Shown here: piece by piece, positions 40,616 through 47,971 of the stretch | Layout: the number at the start of each line of letters is the position of its first letter | Numbering within the stretch: position 1 is the first letter of the stretch | NCBI GenBank assembly: GCA_019614645.1 | Contig: JABWDB010000112.1 | Coordinates: 1-64,000, forward strand | DNA length: 64,000 bases | From: Stratiolaelaps scimitus | Taxonomy: Eukaryota; Arthropoda; Arachnida; Mesostigmata; Laelapidae | Reading direction: 5' to 3' | The notes under the pieces: model-generated | The model's input: the letters and a program-made list of their open reading frames with translations, nothing else | Database searches by the model: none | What the model was told of the DNA's origin: nothing | Program-made: the position numbers and the translations under genes

Positions 40616-43600
40616 CACAGATGTACCGCTTACTGCTTATCTAATCTATCTCCCCGGACTATTCCACTTTATGACAGATGACATGGAGAGGGGCGAGGGG
40701 TCACTGCAGGAGAGAACGCCGAAGAAGCAACTTCGAGGGAAAGATTTCTCATCAAGATCACTGTAGGCGCGGGCGGACCGTTTGCCCGGCAATCCATCCG
40801 TAGATTAGCTCCAATTAACGTCAGCAAATAAGGAAAGATAATAATATCAATATGGCGATACGGAGTTCCTACGGAAGACAAGGGGGTATCGCTGTCGCCG
40901 CACAGCGCTTGGGTAGCCAAAATACAGATTCACCGCAGGAGCGTCAGTATCACCATCCCATCGATTTCGAAGTCACCGACTCGGCTCCGTCGATTGCCTT
41001 CTGCCACGATGACGGGTCTATTACAGATCATTTGTATGTAGACAGCCGTAGTAGCTTGGCCCGACTCACCCGGCCCCTTCTTACAGATAACACTTCTGTC
41101 TACGATAATACACCACCGTAACGGAGGTACTACCCAATCGCAAGAGGCTAATTGCTGGTGACACACAACAATATCGATCTGCGACTTGTCCTTTTACAAA
41201 ATTCAGCCCAGAACGCATTTCTCCCATTCTACGCTGCTCATTTATTCCATCTCTCACTCATTTACTCATATAACCTTTAGCCAACCTTTTTCTCTTGCTA
41301 TTGTAGCCACTCAGGTGGACTCCTAGCCCGAGTCACCAAACAGTACAAGACTATAATTATATAGGGGGGGTCAAGATACAAGGCAAGTTCAGCTCATGTA
41401 CTTTGCTTCCTTGGGGTAACACGGGATGCGGGCAGATGAATCGTCATGCAAGAATTGCACGGATCCGTCGCATTTGGCCACGCTAGTTCATCGAACGCCA
41501 CCGAGGCGAAGCATCGTCCTGCAGTGTTAGTCACGCCAGATTCTAATTAGTCAACAGTAACAATGCTAGCCGACAGTCGATTGTTGCTAATTCCTTCTCA
41601 TTTTCTGCCAGATGCCTTTCACCGTCTAGTTGTTGCCGGTTGAATCTCTCTGTGTTTTCAGACTGACTGAGTGGCTGGTTGACAGCCTGAGTAGCTGTCT
41701 ATCTGTGGGCTTATATCCCGCCTATGCTGGTGTATTTCTCTGCTTTCCTCAATTCAAGAGTGTTTCCTTGCAGCTGCTCAGCTCGTTCTCATCTTCTCAA
41801 TCGCTGTCGAATCCAGTTGGCATTCTATCGTGTGTGTTCTCTTTCCCCAGGTGCCCCCCGTCGAAGGCTCTCGACGTCGTCGTCGTCGTCGGTGCCGCCA
41901 CCGCCGGCGCCAGCGCTTGTAAAGAACAAAGTCACCACCTCGGCAGTGGACGCTGCAGGGTGAGCTGCGTCCAAGTTCATTGTCATGCGCTGCTGTTTCT
42001 GATCGCCCTGTTGACCACATAGCCGCACTGTAGTAGCCGCGAACACATTATAGCACAGTGTACGAGAGAACAGACGAGCATAGGTAGATAGTTATGGATA
42101 GCGTTGGCCGGGGAAGCTCTCTCTCTCTCTGTCTCTCTCCCTCTCTCTCTCTAGCTTCTCTCTGTGAGCGGCTTTAGCCGACATCGCCGCGGGCCTTGTC
42201 CTCGGTTTGGTCCGTGCAGAACGCACTGGTGAATTCAGCACTCTGTCGTGCTGGTTGGCACAGAAAAGAGCGTCTGACCATCAAACCATTACCACTAATC
42301 GTCTGAGGCAGAGCAGCGGGAGACGGGAACCGTGAGCCTTAGCTTCGGTGATATTGTTTCGGGCTAAATTTCTACCATGACACCACCACATCACGGGGGA
42401 TTGGCGGACGTTAATCTGGGAATATGCATTTTGTTAGCCCGAGTGAGCGCCTTTGCTATTCTGCTTCGTAAAAGTCGTATCAAAAGTCGGCAAGGGATGA
42501 GAATATCTTCTTTGTGGAGGCTACGATTTGCGGTATTTCTTATCGTCACTAATAACAATGATGCTGCCTTCTAGTTATTTTTGATTTGTTGAATCTTTTT
42601 TATTTGAAATAGGCAGGCGAAATATCGAGTAACGCAAACTTGATTTCTGTTGTGACTCCCTTTGATTCGCAATTGTGTACACCTCGGCAGCATAGTACTA
42701 GAGTTGAATCCGTAACAACTTTCTATCGTCTCGAGTGTCCCACAGTTTGTCCAGATCTGCGACAGTTCCCCAAACAAAAGTTCGAGCATCTCAGTTTGTT
42801 TTCTCGCAAATCTTGTAAGAGGACCGCCCTCAGTCAGCCCAGCCCACGGAGCTCAACGGGGAGCACATAATAATGGTATTGTGCGCGTTTTGTATTGGGG
42901 GGTTGCCGGTGCCTTGCCCTTCACATGGCTCGCTTTAAAAACTGCTTGAAAAAGTTCATCTGCCGCCTCTGCTCCGTTTGAAACTGGTGTTGTGTTTTTC
43001 TCTCGTTTGCTTCGTATGCGCAGCGGTGCGTTCGTTATGAGGCCTTCATTGGTTCTTCCCGTGTTCGTGTCGATGTCCGCGAAGATTTTAGGCTGCTCTT
43101 TTTGCTTTTCTGAAAATATCCCTCTCCTGCCGCTCTTAGCGGGTGAGTGTGAGCGAACGGCATAAATCGTCGATCGGAAGCCGTACGACTGACGGTGGCG
43201 AACCAGCGACGATCAACGAAGACGACCGCAGGCAACGCCGAGCTTTTGGGGTAGACGGACCATGGCTCCGGCGGAGGGAACGCTGAGGCAACAACAACGA
43301 ACAACAGCCGTCGGTGGTCAAGAGAGTCAAATGGAGAAGTCGACAAGTGGGAAGACAGGCGTAAGGAACAACTGCGGCCGCCAATAGTAGTACAACAACA
43401 ACAACCACTGGCTACCTGCCGTTGCTGCTGCCGGTCGCTTTATCGTCTTCTGTGCTTTGTGCTTTTGCTCCGTCTTGGACACGGGGCACGGCTGTGCCTG
43501 GTATTGGATGGATGCAGGAAGGTCTCTCCAGTTGACTGGCCGGCCCTCATGCCTCACGCCTCCTGGACGCGCGCGAACGGTCTGGAGATGCGGCGCCGTT

Positions 43601-46600
43601 CGACCCGCATTGGCTCATTGAGTTCGGGGTAATCGAGTGTTGTTCTTCGGCTCGGTCACAGCAAAGGAAAAGGTGACTAAGAAACGGGGAGGAAAGAAAC
43701 CAAGAAAAAAAGAAATAAATAAAGAGGGAAGGAGGGAGCTATCTTCTGACGACATCATGAACGGGGGCAGTGTTCGAATTTGAGAAAATCCGAATTTGAC
43801 GAACATGAGCTCGCTAAGTACTTTCTAATGTAAAGCAGAACTAAATGACCAGAACGTATGCAAACAGTCCGGTAGCCCAATGGCTACAGGCGACGACGAG
43901 CTCAAAACGACGAGCTGACGGGCAGCTTTTTTCGGAACTTTTCAAATGACGTGGTGAAGAATTACGCGCGTTGCGTATAATCATCATGGTCGAACGCTAC
44001 GATAGAGCTAGATTTGTCAATTTTTGTCCTATTGGTTATATTATGTTTTTGTTAGAGAAAAGTGTATTGAAAAACCACAGGGTAACATTGTGCAATTTGT
44101 TTCGGTTCCCGCAGCCGTCCCTGTTGGCATCTTCAGATAATGAACGATTGCATAGAATGATTTGTTTTTTAGACGGAGCACGGAGCGCCCTTCTGATTCG
44201 AAGTCAGACCATTCGGTTACAAGGAGTTTGGTGGCCTGGTGGTGCATGCGTGTGCGTCTTGCACTCGGAGGAGACCAGAAGGTGCACGGGTTCGATCCCC
44301 ACCGTCGCACAATTGCATTTTCAAGGGGTCCGTCTTATGAAGCAATGCCGAAAGCGGTCGTACCGTGGACGTTCAATGTTGGGGTATTAGTTAGTCCAGA
44401 AAACTTACAGCGCCCTTGCCACCCTCAGCACTGAGATGTTGTTGTACCACGTCGGCCACTGATGAGCCGAACGTATATAAATAAGCTCCACTTATTGGGG
44501 AGGTTCCAAACGAAAGCGAACGTCACCCAAGTGCTCGATAGTTCAACTGTCAAATTGTCGTTCAAACACCCGTTCGCCTTCTCGCTAGCTGGCCTCACAG
44601 CGTCGCTTTTGACGAGTGTACCATCTGCATAGGGACACACATGGACACATAATGTACGAATGTGCATAGGTGTGTCTTTACATCGTTACACAGCGGCCCC
44701 CTATCCCGATTCAGCTGTCTGTATCGAGCAATTCCCAACCCAGTCGTAATACAGTGGATAGTCTCGTTCACTCCGTTAGTTGAGTTCGTCTGTGTGCTAC
44801 TCAGCGAATGTTCACTTATTTTTCCACTCTATTACAACGTCTATTTGTGTTGAAATTAAATGGCGATGTATCAGTCAGGGAGCCATAGATGCCCTGTTCC
44901 TAGGTCACGTGAGCAGTCATCTCGCATTGAGCTTGTTAAAGACGATGTGGAGTCATGTCGGCTTGTTCTATTTTTGCCATCAATCCACCCTCAAATAGCA
45001 GCGTCTCTCGATCTCGCTACCTCAATAACAGTAGTGCCAGCAATAGTTGTATGTATATCAGTAACGGTTTTAATCGCACAGCTGTCTATGTGTTTGGCCT
45101 TTCTTCTTTAGGCTCCTCGCGCTTGGGTGGCCGCAAGAAGAGAGATTTTTTCCGCGTCTAATTTGGAGCTACTGCTGCCGGCGCCGCTGCTGCATTTTTG
45201 TTGGCCTACTACCATTGTAAACGAACGGCTTATTGCCCGAGAAGCAGAATGAATGGCTGAGAATGTTTATTAATTAAGTAGCTAGTTAACGAACTGCCGG
45301 CACACACTATGGGTACACAGCCAGCAGTTACGTCAGAGTACATATGTAGTAGTTAATTGCAGCGTTGCCTAACAGATAATAATCACTTTTACAGCAATTA
45401 CCGCTGTCATCTCCGCCCACACAAATATTATACATTATATTGCACACACCGAGATGCGAGTAGGGACGAGACGAGCTGAGAAGCCTGTGGTAGGTGATGG
45501 GAGAAATGCTCTATTTCGTTATTGTGGCCGTTGATATTAGGTGGATTTGGTGGTGGTGCAGGCGTTTAATTAATCTCGGCAAATTGCTGGTAGTCGGAGC
45601 AGAACCGATTTCTTAGTTCGCTAGCCTAAATCATGAGCCGACACGATGCACATGTTGTAGTTGTGTGGCTTTCGCGAGTTACTAATTGCTCAACACCAAT
45701 CTCAACAGGTCGGTTAAGAACCTCCTTCGAATAGGGCTTGATCATCCGCTTGATGATCAACGAACTTCCCGTTGACCACTGGGATTTCTGTTGTTATCCT
45801 ACAGTCAACTAGGTTCGACTTGGGATTCTTTGAAGTTCGCTAAATAACAAAATGTGTATTGACGCTGTTACAAGAAAGCCGGAAGTTGAATCGTCTAGGT
45901 GTGATGTAAAGCATAATGCATAAATGCACGAGGGCGGAACGAAGAAGAAACAGTTACGAGATCTGAAACCAGCGGGCTTCAACTCGATTCCGCATATGCG
46001 AATGGGTCGACCTTATCGCTCAACTCCACGAGCGCTTTTTATGAGGCTACAGCCTTCGGGTTCGGGCGGCCCGTTAGAGCTATACCAAATGAATTCTCGT
46101 GTGAAGCTAGAATTTGTGGCTAATTCTTGGACTTTGGAATATCGGTCTGGCTGTCACCTTATCCTTGAATCAGGGAATCTGATTGCCGCTAGGCACTCCG
46201 CCGTCCATGGCTTGAGTATTAGAACAATTCTCGGGTACCATACTGGCTGGTAGACCGTTTGGAGATAGTGTTTACAGCATTATATGTTCCCTGCGGGAGG
46301 CGAGGCCATTCGGCGCTTTAGCTAACGGACGTAAATTGGAAACATCCCAAACTTCGGGTAGAGGATCCAAAGGGAAACTGCAAAGGGTTGTCTGTCCTGG
46401 TTTGTCTTCATGATGACCACACGTTAAGGTAAAAGGAGGAACTTGTACGAATATTCCTCTTTGTTTTGTTCATGGCTACAAAGCGCTACGAACCGTAGAG
46501 GTGACGCCGATGACTGAATTGCCTTTATCTTTCACTGACAGTATTAGTTAAGGTCTGGTGAAGGCAACGTGGAAAGCATCAACCCGGAAGTAATTTGCGT

Positions 46601-47971
46601 ACGTATTTACGGGTGACAGATTCCCTCTGAAGCACGAATCCATGTAATGCCAGAACAACCTTTCTGGAAATTTGGTAGAAGGACAAACCAATTCTGGATG
46701 TATTATGTATGAATTGAACAGTATCTATTCAAGAGTCCGTTGTGTTTTGTTATTTTATATAGACCTACCAATTCCTATGCATGGCGATATCACTTGTTGT
46801 TACGAAAGAGGAGCTATATGCGCAAAACGGCCCTTCAGGTCCACCGGTCGACTCAACCGAGTAACAACTTGTTCCTTGTCTTTTATGTGATGTCCGGCTA
46901 TTCAAGCGATCCTGTGTATACATCAACAGAGCTGTATCGTACCACTCAAGAAGCTATACGCGTTACTTGAATACGATAACAAATGACCACCACCACCAGT
47001 CTCTCCAAAAATAAGAACTAGATAGCAGAAGACGCCCAGTTCAGATGCGACAGACTAAACAACTCAGTTGTCAATCATTTTTCTTGATGTAAATAATCTG
47101 ATTTAGTCCTGCATTGTGTTGATCCTTGCACAATGATAAGGAACACGTTGTGATATATTGGAATAGATGAAACAATGGCAACACATTACAAAACTCGCAT
47201 GGAGATATCACCATAAGCCAACCTTGTTCAATACCGCATACGCCGGTGTTCACCCGATATAGAGCTTATGTCAAAGACCAGCGAGGAACTGGAGGAATCG
47301 GGGCCTCCTCTGTTTCTACAATACTATGGTATAGCACTAGACTCAAGGTGTGTTGTTTTCTCGCTGTTGTTTAGGGTATTTCAGCGGCCCCACACTCTGC
47401 ACGTTGTGGTTGATATACACAGATAAACCCCTATGGGGATCAGAACACTGGCCACATATAACATAGTAAACTAACATATCACTGTGAGTAAGGTAAACCA
47501 AGTAGCATACTGGTGACTTGACTGCTATACATATATAGCTAGGATTACCTGGTAAAAATAAATCAAACAGTGAACTTGCTCGATTAGACGGATGCCTACA
47601 ATTGTGTTGGAGTGTTGAATCATGCAATTTGGAAAACTGTTTTCGTTGTGTCACGGAATCCTATGGTTTTCGGGCTGACTCTCAGCCAACATTGAACGTC
47701 CACGGTACAACTGCTTTGGGTACATGGAATCCTAGTCAGACATAACCAAATCACGGTGGCTCTTCATCGCGCCGCCGCCCTTCAAGTCGTGTCGATTTAG
47801 ACACTTAGTAAAGATAATCATAGTACTAATGGTAATGATATCTCGCCCAATTCTTAAACATTATCTGAACTAACCTTTCACAGCCGATTTCTTCAATTTC
47901 GTCTGCGCACCAACTGTGGTCACTAGCAGGGCGCAGGCCGAAGTCAAGATGATAATTGTCTTCAACTTCAT
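7509..47971 (-). CDS. unc-5: UNC-5 netrin receptor (whole coding span, 7 exons)
   Basis: Exons at 47971-47875, 17128-16532, 11797-11480, 11019-10411, 9890-9546, 9470-7937 and 7683-7509 total 3675 nt, giving 1224 residues plus stop. All junctions are GT-AG and keep frame. Order of parts: signal peptide 1-22; acidic linker 33-55; Ig1 about 75-231; Ig2 about 245-335; TSP1 repeats about 339-394 and 408-505; transmembrane helix about 550-574; ZU5 about 799-895; UPA about 929-1096; death domain about 1130-1215. This order is diagnostic of UNC-5, the netrin receptor that mediates axon repulsion, alone or with DCC/Frazzled, at growth-cone membranes. Vertebrate members are about 900-950 residues; the extra length here comes from a charged insertion in Ig1, a glutamine/glycine insertion in TSP1-2 and long juxtamembrane linkers. 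The 5' UTR start is not located. Confidence 0.92.
7724..7800. repeat. (TA)n microsatellite, about 38 units, in unc-5 intron 6
   Basis: Uninterrupted TA tract inside the 253-nt intron that splits the death-domain coding sequence. It ends about 40 nt from the acceptor on the minus strand, in or near the branch-point region. Confidence 0.95.
7937..9470 (-). CDS. unc-5: unc-5 coding exon 6 (ZU5, UPA and start of death domain)
   Basis: Acceptor TGTTTCAG precedes 9470 (phase 1) and donor CG|GTTAGT follows 7937 (phase 2). After about 140 linker residues rich in Ser/Thr, ZU5 is recognised by EGGRVALESLGVCVTVPPDA and EIYVAVLDD. UPA is recognised by CHIQTGQLGRFALCGES, LKVYCVEDT and LQEIPFSRIW. The death domain begins at LTTEARNRLCSMLDAP with DWAKLAVRLGL. 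In UNC5 proteins ZU5, UPA and death domain pack into an autoinhibited cytoplasmic module. Confidence 0.93.
9546..9890 (-). CDS. unc-5: unc-5 coding exon 5 (transmembrane segment and juxtamembrane region)
   Basis: Acceptor ATTTCAG and donor G|GTAGTA flank 345 nt, phase 1-1. It encodes a single hydrophobic helix (VQAVVLVIGMALSAIILAF region) followed by a stop-transfer RFWPRD. A cytoplasmic stretch of unknown structure follows. The following intron is only 75 nt. Confidence 0.88.
10411..11019 (-). CDS. unc-5: unc-5 coding exon 4 (two thrombospondin type-1 repeats)
   Basis: Acceptor TTCGCAG and donor G|GTAATT flank 609 nt, phase 1-1. The first TSP1 is canonical: WSSWGAWSEC, CGRGYRTRTRSC, NGGRECPG. 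Its WxxWxxW pattern is a C-mannosylation signature. The second begins WSAWTDWSVCG and ends NCTGGKC, but its centre holds about 54 residues (8 glutamines from a CAG run, then Gly/His/Ser-rich sequence) where UNC5 proteins usually have about a dozen. A juxtamembrane segment with five consecutive Asn follows. Confidence 0.9.
11404..11428. repeat. (TA)n microsatellite in unc-5 intron 3
   Basis: About 12 TA units lying roughly 50 nt inside the donor end of the intron between Ig2 and TSP1 exons. Confidence 0.9.
11480..11797 (-). CDS. unc-5: unc-5 coding exon 3 (Ig2)
   Basis: Acceptor ATTTCAG and donor A|GTGAGT flank 318 nt, phase 1 at both ends. It encodes a C2/I-type immunoglobulin domain: LGEKVLLEC (Cys256), Trp272/Trp274 in FWLWND, then the GSLLILRAGPANEGSYTC motif (Cys309). 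A glycine-rich GSSAGAGGKD loop follows the second cysteine. One complete domain per exon matches vertebrate UNC5 gene structure. Confidence 0.9.
12242..12289. other. two adjacent perfect hairpins in unc-5 intron 2
   Basis: AGCATCC-GTGA-GGATGCT (12242-12259) is followed after nine bases by GCCACAAG-GTATT-CTTGTGGC (12269-12289). Both stems are perfect, 7 and 8 bp. Confidence 0.6.
12804..12874. repeat. (TA)n then (GT)n compound microsatellite
   Basis: About 29 TA units followed by about six GT units, within unc-5 intron 2. Confidence 0.95.
13281..13309. repeat. (TA)n microsatellite
   Basis: About 14 TA units in unc-5 intron 2, with TACATACATA on the left and ACACACA on the right. Confidence 0.9.
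16236..16286 (+). repeat. short interspersed repeat shared with 1122-1170
   Basis: Second occurrence of the fragment listed at 1122-1170; shares TTAACCTTT, GGTATTACT and GACCT in order and spacing. Confidence 0.55.
16532..17128 (-). CDS. unc-5: unc-5 coding exon 2 (acidic linker and Ig1)
   Basis: Acceptor TTTTAG precedes 17128 and donor C|GTAAGT follows 16532; both ends are phase 1. After the acidic run DDTDDLEDEDDESD the exon encodes the first immunoglobulin domain. Cys98 and Cys110 are separated by 11 residues, and a CxC-x-x-W motif (CICDAW, Cys210/Cys212) follows. Vertebrate UNC5 Ig1 has the same C-x11-C and WCQC arrangement, so this identifies Ig1 specifically. The stretch between Cys110 and Cys210 is 99 residues, clearly longer than usual, and rich in K, D and S (about 119-158). 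Confidence 0.88.
19005..19035. repeat. (TA)n microsatellite
   Basis: About 15 TA units in unc-5 intron 1. Confidence 0.9.
19551..19745 (+). repeat. tRNA-derived SINE, element 1
   Basis: A tRNA-like head starts near GGTGCATTCGTCTGCAC (degenerate A box) and has a perfect RNA polymerase III B box, GGTTCGATCCC, at 19603-19613. It is followed by TGCATTT, GGTCCG and a tail with GAGAGTCATTCCGAAAAC. Head, linker and tail elements recur at 44231-44385, and the tail recurs inverted at 47664-47725. Exact ends are uncertain. Confidence 0.7.
24390..24398 (+). promoter_or_regulatory. TATA-like element upstream of the 24455 ORF
   Basis: TATTTATAG lies 57 bp before the ATG at 24455, a spacing that would leave a 5' UTR of about 30 nt. 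Confidence 0.3.
24455..24760 (+). CDS. candidate small intronless gene nested in unc-5 intron 1 (unknown function)
   Basis: An ATG in a purine-rich context (AACAAAAATGAC) opens 101 codons with balanced, protein-like composition and no cysteine. It begins MTTDPWIWLDFASVY and later has a Ser/Gly-rich basic part (SRKGSPSGTK) and a helical-looking DLETLSSNVYSLASNYL. A TATA-like element precedes it at 24390-24398 and AATAAA follows at 24881-24886, so a complete short transcription unit can be drawn opposite to unc-5. I recognise no domain. Alternatives are an exon of a larger plus-strand gene, a decayed retrocopy, or a chance ORF. Confidence 0.4.
   Translation: MTTDPWIWLDFASVYTRPYAWQEPGQQETGFRPGYPSSSALVNLEQLWGAGSSRAESLSRKGSPSGTKADLETLSSNVYSLASNYLRSTGTKTDNESKPSK
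25386..25414. repeat. (TA)n microsatellite
   Basis: About 14 TA units in unc-5 intron 1. Confidence 0.9.
28671..28709. repeat. (TA)n microsatellite
   Basis: About 19 TA units in unc-5 intron 1. Confidence 0.95.
30147..30219. repeat. (ATT)n and (TA)n microsatellite pair
   Basis: About 13 ATT units, ten unique bases, then about 11 TA units. Confidence 0.9.
33231..33279. repeat. (TA)n microsatellite
   Basis: About 24 TA units in unc-5 intron 1. Confidence 0.95.
36871..36906. repeat. (TA)n microsatellite
   Basis: About 18 TA units in unc-5 intron 1. A (GA)n tract lies nearby at 36421-36453. Confidence 0.95.
37398..37429. repeat. (TA)n microsatellite
   Basis: About 16 TA units, followed 50 bp later by a perfect hairpin at 37480-37506. 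Confidence 0.9.
37480..37506. other. perfect 10-bp hairpin
   Basis: GAACCGCCTG and CAGGCGGTTC flank a seven-base loop in unc-5 intron 1. Function unknown. Confidence 0.6.
38163..38210 (+). ncRNA. candidate hairpin RNA (pre-miRNA-like fold), unproven
   Basis: On the plus strand CCCTCGCATCGUUGUA pairs along its whole length with UACGACGGUGUGAGGG if G-U wobbles are allowed. A TA-rich tract forms the apex. As DNA the arms are only an imperfect inverted repeat, so full pairing depends on G-U pairs in RNA. It sits among (TA)n tracts, which may have generated it by chance. Confidence 0.25.
38902..38963. repeat. (TA)n microsatellite
   Basis: About 31 TA units in unc-5 intron 1; one of the longest in the window. 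Confidence 0.95.
40852..41121 (+). CDS. candidate ORF in unc-5 intron 1, unknown function
   Basis: An 89-codon frame from an ATG at 40852 to a TAA at 41121. Composition is protein-like and polar: RQGGIAVAAQRLGSQ, HHPIDFEVTDSAPSIAF, a CHDDG segment, then Ser/Thr-rich LLTDNTSVYDNTPP. No domain is recognised, and no clear splice sites, TATA element or poly(A) signal accompany it. It could be an exon, a transposon scrap or chance. Confidence 0.2.
   Translation: MAIRSSYGRQGGIAVAAQRLGSQNTDSPQERQYHHPIDFEVTDSAPSIAFCHDDGSITDHLYVDSRSSLARLTRPLLTDNTSVYDNTPP
44231..44385 (+). repeat. tRNA-derived SINE, element 2
   Basis: A tRNA-like head (GGTGGTGCATGCG) with a perfect B box, GGTTCGATCCC, at 44289-44299. 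TGCATTTTCAAGGGGTCCG and GTACCGTGGACGTTCAATGT follow. The first part matches element 1 at 19551; the second matches the inverted fragment at 47664-47725. Confidence 0.7.
47664..47725 (-). repeat. 62-bp SINE tail insertion with 9-bp target-site duplication
   Basis: On the minus strand this holds GTACCGTGGACGTTCAATGT and GAGAGTCAGCCCGAAAAC, shared with SINE elements 2 and 1 respectively. The tRNA head is missing. GGAATCCTA occurs immediately on both sides (47655-47663 and 47726-47734), as expected for target-primed insertion of a 5'-truncated copy. It lies 150 bp from unc-5 exon 1, inside intron 1. Confidence 0.65.
47875..47971 (-). CDS. unc-5: unc-5 coding exon 1 (signal peptide)
   Basis: The ATG at 47971 opens 32 codons: MKLK, a hydrophobic core (TIIILTSACALLVTTV), a likely cleavage after GA at residue 22, then QTKLKKSAVK. 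It ends with a single base before a good donor (G|GTTAGT), so phase 1, matching the phase-1 acceptor of exon 2. The position fits the family, where the signal peptide sits on its own first coding exon before Ig1. The link across a 30.7-kb intron is inference; an intervening small exon is not excluded. Confidence 0.7.

Larger units (their letters stand above)
17129..47874 (-). other. unc-5 intron 1 (about 30.7 kb)
   Basis: The intron separates the signal-peptide exon from the Ig1 exon. I see no further unc-5 coding exon inside. It contains about a dozen (TA)n tracts, two tRNA-derived SINEs, a 62-bp SINE tail insertion with target-site duplication, several GA/CT runs and trinucleotide runs. On the opposite strand lie one fair small-gene candidate (24455-24760) and one weak candidate (40852-41121). 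The remaining stretches hold only unsupported short ORFs. Confidence 0.7.
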
